NCBI GenBank assembly: GCA_963662895.1 | Contig: OY759982.1 | Coordinates: forward strand, 2,356,001-2,420,000 | DNA from: GWE2-42-39 sp963662895 | GTDB lineage: Bacteria; Bacteroidota; Bacteroidia; Bacteroidales; Prolixibacteraceae | Reading direction: 5' to 3' | DNA length: 64,000 nt | Part shown: positions 60,958 through 64,000 of the stretch, one piece after another | Position numbering within the stretch: the stretch's first letter is position 1 | Layout: each line of letters starts with the position of its first letter | Notes under the pieces: generated by a model | The model's input: only the letters and a program-made list of their open reading frames with translations | Databases searched by the model: none | Told to the model about the DNA's origin: nothing | Position numbers and translations under genes: made by a program

Positions 60958-63594
60958 ATGAAAAGAATCTCATTCTCTCTTGTATTATTCTTCTTTTTTA
61001 CAAGGACGTTTGCACAAATCTCTGAAGGCGGGATGCCCCCTTCCTATTCGCAGATCACCAGCATGAAGTCGGCACAGGTTATCCCTGGTATAACACTTCA
61101 GACAATGAATAAAACCACGTTGCTTGAAGAGGATAAATCAAATGGCCTTCCTTTCCGGTATGGTGTTGTGCAGGAGGTAGAACTTGATATAAAATCAGGT
61201 TTGGAAACAGCAATCGATTCAGGAACAATCTGGCGTTACCAAATGTATTCCGACAGTGCAGTATCGTTGAAGCTATTGTTTAATCAATTTATTATTCCCC
61301 GAAGGGCCAGGTTGTTTGTTTATGACAGTGATTACTCTTTGGTTTATGGTGCTTTCACATCGGCTAATGTCCGTACTGACAGTACCTTTGTTATTGCCGA
61401 TTTTCCCGGAAATTCATTAACCCTTGAATATTATGAACCATCAGATGCTGAATTTGATGGTATCTTGCAGATAAACCGGGTCAGTCTGGGGTATAAGGAA
61501 CTGGACGGGCTAATGTCAACTGAAGCTGATAATAGTGATTATATTGATGTTAACTGTTCCGAAGGGATAAAATGGCAACTTGATAAACATGCTGTATGCC
61601 GCTACACCTTTACAGAAGATAAAAGCAGTTACCTCTGCTCTGGGGCATTGATTAATAATGTTAATAACGATGGTACTCCCTATTTTCTTACAGCCAACCA
61701 TTGTGTCAGTTCATCCTTGGTGGCTACTACAGTAACTGCTTATTTTAACTATGAAACCCAGGGGTGTGGCTTGGCGGAAAAAACATATAAAACACTCAGT
61801 GGGGCAAGTCTGCTTACCAAAGGCGAAGATTCTGATTTTACGCTTCTTAAGTTTACTTCAACACCTCCGGTATCCTATCAACCTTATTATGCAGGATGGG
61901 ATTTAACAGACGCGGCCACATCTACTGTTTGCATCCATCATCCCGAAGGGTTATTAAAGAAAATAGCATTGGATAATGATCCCCCTTCAACTTATGTATA
62001 CTCAGCTAGTTGGGATGACGGAGGTACTACCCCGGCTAACACCCACTGGCTGGTCTATTTCGACAAAGGGACTACAGCAGGAGGTTCATCCGGATCACCT
62101 TTATTCAATGAGAACCACCGTATTATTGGTCAGTTACATGGCGGAGGCGATGACGACGAGTACTACGGAAAATTCAATTATTCGTGGGATCATTGCGATT
62201 CAGGAAGTAGCGGCTCCTTTCCCGGGGGAAAAACCACTGAGTATTCCGATCTGAGTGAATACCTTGCAGGAAATAGCAACATAACATATCTTGATGGGTA
62301 TACACCTTCAACAAACCTGCCGGAAGCCATATTTGCAACTGACTATGAATATGTTTGTGTGGGAGTCCCTATTCAGTTTACCGATTATTCCCTTTTTAAT
62401 ACCTCCGAGTGGGAATGGAAATTTTCCCCTTCAACCGTAACTTTCCTGAACAGTACTACGGAAAATTCACAAAATCCAATCGTCAGTTTTGATGAGGCTG
62501 ACACGTACGATGTGGAATTAATTGTAAAAAGCAGTGTAGGGGAAGATAGTGTGACCCATTCTCCGGCGATCCTGGCAGGATCGATTGCTGTATCGTACGA
62601 ATCGGATATTGAATCGGGAAGCTGTTTGCCCGACCTTGATTCCCTTGTTATTACAGCCACTGGCGCAGATTCGTATCGCTGGAAACTGGATGATGATTTG
62701 TCATATTTCACTTTGAATGTTTCGGATAATTCTCAAGTAACCATCAAACAAAATCAGGCGTATCCTGTCGATTCCACTGTTAACATTTCGGGGATTATTA
62801 TTGGCACACAGGGCACATGCGTCGATACGTGCCATTTTTCTTACGAATTTTTACTTCCCTATAACGATAATATTGCCAACGCAAAATTAATTGAGATTGG
62901 AAAAAACGGCCCTTTCTCGAACAAATGTGCGAGTGTAGAGGAGAATGAGCCTGTACCGGCAGTTGGATCGTGTACCTCACAAACTGCCTGGTGCGATGAA
63001 TATGGGACAGGCGAAAACATTGCAGAACATTCCGTATGGTTCTTTTTTTACGGGCCTGAGTCGGGTGCTGTTTCCATCGAAGCGAACGATATGGACGGAC
63101 AAATTGCCCTTTATGAAGCCGATTCTTACCTCGATATTTTAAATGGAAATTACACGTTATTGGCAGCTAACGACGACATCTCGTCGACCGATGCAAATTC
63201 AAAAATTACCAATACAACGGTTACGTCTGGAAAAATGTATTGGCTCCAGTTCGATGGAAGTAGCGGTGGTACTGAAGGTGAATTTTATATTGTTCTAAAT
63301 AAAGAATTCAAGACATCTGACAACTCACTGATTAGCGATAAGGAAGGCCAGATTGTTTTTTATCCCCAGCCAGCATCTGATTACCTTGTGATCAGCGATA
63401 ACGATTTTGTAGAAAGCAGTAATGTAATTGTTAAAATTTATTCATTGACAGGAAACCTAGTTTACACTAAGGATATTACAGTACAGCAAAACAGCGTTAC
63501 CGTTGATTTAAAAAGCAGTTGGCCCGATGGTATTTATATTGTGTCTGTTACAGGGAATGAAGTCGTCGCTACAGGTAAATTTATCAAAGAATAG
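60958..63594 (+). CDS. Secreted trypsin-like serine protease with PKD-type and type IX sorting domains
   Basis: The 878-residue protein has a signal peptide (MKRISFSLVLFFFFTRTFA), a pro-region, and a lysyl-endopeptidase-like S1 domain (about 190-430) with the triad His248 in TANHC, Asp293 in EDSDFTLLKF and Ser378 in GGSSGSPL. A PKD-like domain follows (about 465-560, VPIQFTDYS...EWEWKF), then a beta-sandwich region (about 640-790), and a C-terminal type IX secretion sorting domain (about 800-878, FYPQPASDYLVI ... GIYIVSVTGNEVVATGKFIKE). It should be exported and attached to the surface or released as a protein-digesting enzyme. Confidence 0.92.
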   Translation: MKRISFSLVLFFFFTRTFAQISEGGMPPSYSQITSMKSAQVIPGITLQTMNKTTLLEEDKSNGLPFRYGVVQEVELDIKSGLETAIDSGTIWRYQMYSDSAVSLKLLFNQFIIPRRARLFVYDSDYSLVYGAFTSANVRTDSTFVIADFPGNSLTLEYYEPSDAEFDGILQINRVSLGYKELDGLMSTEADNSDYIDVNCSEGIKWQLDKHAVCRYTFTEDKSSYLCSGALINNVNNDGTPYFLTANHCVSSSLVATTVTAYFNYETQGCGLAEKTYKTLSGASLLTKGEDSDFTLLKFTSTPPVSYQPYYAGWDLTDAATSTVCIHHPEGLLKKIALDNDPPSTYVYSASWDDGGTTPANTHWLVYFDKGTTAGGSSGSPLFNENHRIIGQLHGGGDDDEYYGKFNYSWDHCDSGSSGSFPGGKTTEYSDLSEYLAGNSNITYLDGYTPSTNLPEAIFATDYEYVCVGVPIQFTDYSLFNTSEWEWKFSPSTVTFLNSTTENSQNPIVSFDEADTYDVELIVKSSVGEDSVTHSPAILAGSIAVSYESDIESGSCLPDLDSLVITATGADSYRWKLDDDLSYFTLNVSDNSQVTIKQNQAYPVDSTVNISGIIIGTQGTCVDTCHFSYEFLLPYNDNIANAKLIEIGKNGPFSNKCASVEENEPVPAVGSCTSQTAWCDEYGTGENIAEHSVWFFFYGPESGAVSIEANDMDGQIALYEADSYLDILNGNYTLLAANDDISSTDANSKITNTTVTSGKMYWLQFDGSSGGTEGEFYIVLNKEFKTSDNSLISDKEGQIVFYPQPASDYLVISDNDFVESSNVIVKIYSLTGNLVYTKDITVQQNSVTVDLKSSWPDGIYIVSVTGNEVVATGKFIKE

Positions 63595-63648
63595 TAACCA
63601 TTTCCTAATTATTAATTTCATTCTGTTAGAGAACTGCCAGTTAAATAC

Positions 63649-63656
63649 TATTTTTG
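63649..63656 (+). promoter_or_regulatory. -7 box of the last gene in the window
   Basis: TATTTTTG matches TAnnTTTG, 22 bp before the TTG start codon proposed at 63679. Confidence 0.45.
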
Positions 63657-63678
63657 GTTTTCCGAAAAATTATTGTAA

Positions 63679-64000
63679 TTGAAATTTATTATTGAAAATA
63701 ATACAGCTACAGTCTTATTGTTGGTCTTTGCACTTCTTGCAGGGGGTGTAAGTATATTGGTCTATTATAAAAACCGGAAAAATTCAGAATTATCCGTTCT
63801 TCAATGCCGTGTACTGGCTGTATTAAGGGCTGTAAGCATTTTTATTTGTTTAACATTATTGCTAAAACCAATCGTAATATTGAAAAAACAGGTAAAAGAA
63901 AAACCCCTGATTGTAGTTGCTGCCGACAACTCTCAATCGCTGTTACCTTTCAAAACAGCAATAAAGGAAACACTTAACAAACTTGACGAAAAATTAAAAA
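63679..64000 (+). CDS. Membrane protein with aerotolerance/VWA-type N-terminus, cut by the window edge
   Basis: An open frame begins with TTG at 63679, directly after an in-frame stop, and runs to the edge (about 107 residues). There is no ATG, so a TTG start is likely. The N-terminus has two hydrophobic helices separated by a basic loop (TVLLLVFALLAGGVSILVYY, then VLRAVSIFICLTLLLKPIVI) and then KEKPLIVVAADNSQSLLPFK, in which DNSxS resembles the MIDAS entry of von Willebrand A domains of the conserved Bacteroidota membrane proteins of this type. The full domain set is outside the window. Confidence 0.65.
   Translation, partial: MKFIIENNTATVLLLVFALLAGGVSILVYYKNRKNSELSVLQCRVLAVLRAVSIFICLTLLLKPIVILKKQVKEKPLIVVAADNSQSLLPFKTAIKETLNKLDEKLK

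Overview
The window is chromosomal DNA from a member of the Bacteroidota, most likely a Marinilabiliales/Prolixibacteraceae-type organism; the exact taxon is inference. The evidence is a type IX secretion C-terminal sorting domain, a TonB receptor with a carboxypeptidase-like leader domain, a fused E1 alpha/beta 2-oxoacid dehydrogenase, many TAnnTTTG promoter -7 boxes, and the folP/DUF1599/DoxX/tpiA neighbourhood known from this phylum.

Positions 1 to about 11.3 kb are the right part of an integrated mobile element; its left end lies outside the window. All its genes are on the minus strand. From the chromosome junction inwards they are a zinc-ribbon/helix-turn-helix protein, a tyrosine recombinase, an unrecognised protein, two excisionase-like helix-turn-helix proteins, a VirE-N/BT4734-like protein and a PriCT-2/DUF3987 ATPase. 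The cargo is an XRE regulator, a type I methylase hsdM, specificity subunit hsdS and a DUF262 gene that runs off the edge; a restriction subunit hsdR is expected further left. The element abuts the 3' end of mnmE (trmE), where a 10-bp inverted repeat surrounds the stop codon. mnmE 3' ends are a known integration target (SGI1-type islands). Two families of phased short repeats lie between the first element gene and mnmE, and the xre-hsdM gap is unusually rich in palindromes and tandem repeats.

11.3-24 kb is core genome: mnmE, tpiA, a DoxX/thioredoxin-like membrane protein, a secreted two-esterase protein, DUF1599, then divergently folP-cdaA-mscS (folate, c-di-AMP synthesis and a mechanosensitive channel), a nitronate monooxygenase-like flavoprotein and an active/inactive M16 peptidase pair. 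24-28.3 kb holds an orphan gene and a TonB receptor among short palindromic intergenic repeats.

28.3-43 kb carries a large outer-membrane metallopeptidase-propeller-barrel protein, a DUF308 membrane protein, a metallophosphoesterase, a nitroreductase, an XRE regulator with an elaborate upstream region, pyrK-pyrD, a lipoprotein beta-lactamase-family hydrolase, and an E2-E1-flavodoxin operon. 42-44 kb holds a divergent pair of unrecognised genes around a 25-bp palindrome.

44-64 kb is again core: a TPR protein, gyrA, divergent clpC, a sensor PP2C phosphatase, fabG, an ADP-forming acetyl-CoA synthetase fused to a GNAT acetyltransferase, a GlcD-GlpC-like oxidoreductase, a FadL-like porin, a type IX-secreted serine protease, and the start of a membrane protein cut by the right edge. 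I saw no rRNA, tRNA or CRISPR array. No single locus can be proven to be a new system from sequence alone; the strongest candidates for a second look are the element's junction and promoter repeats, the xre-hsdM leader, the DUF262 gene beside hsdS, and the divergent orphan pair at 42-44 kb.
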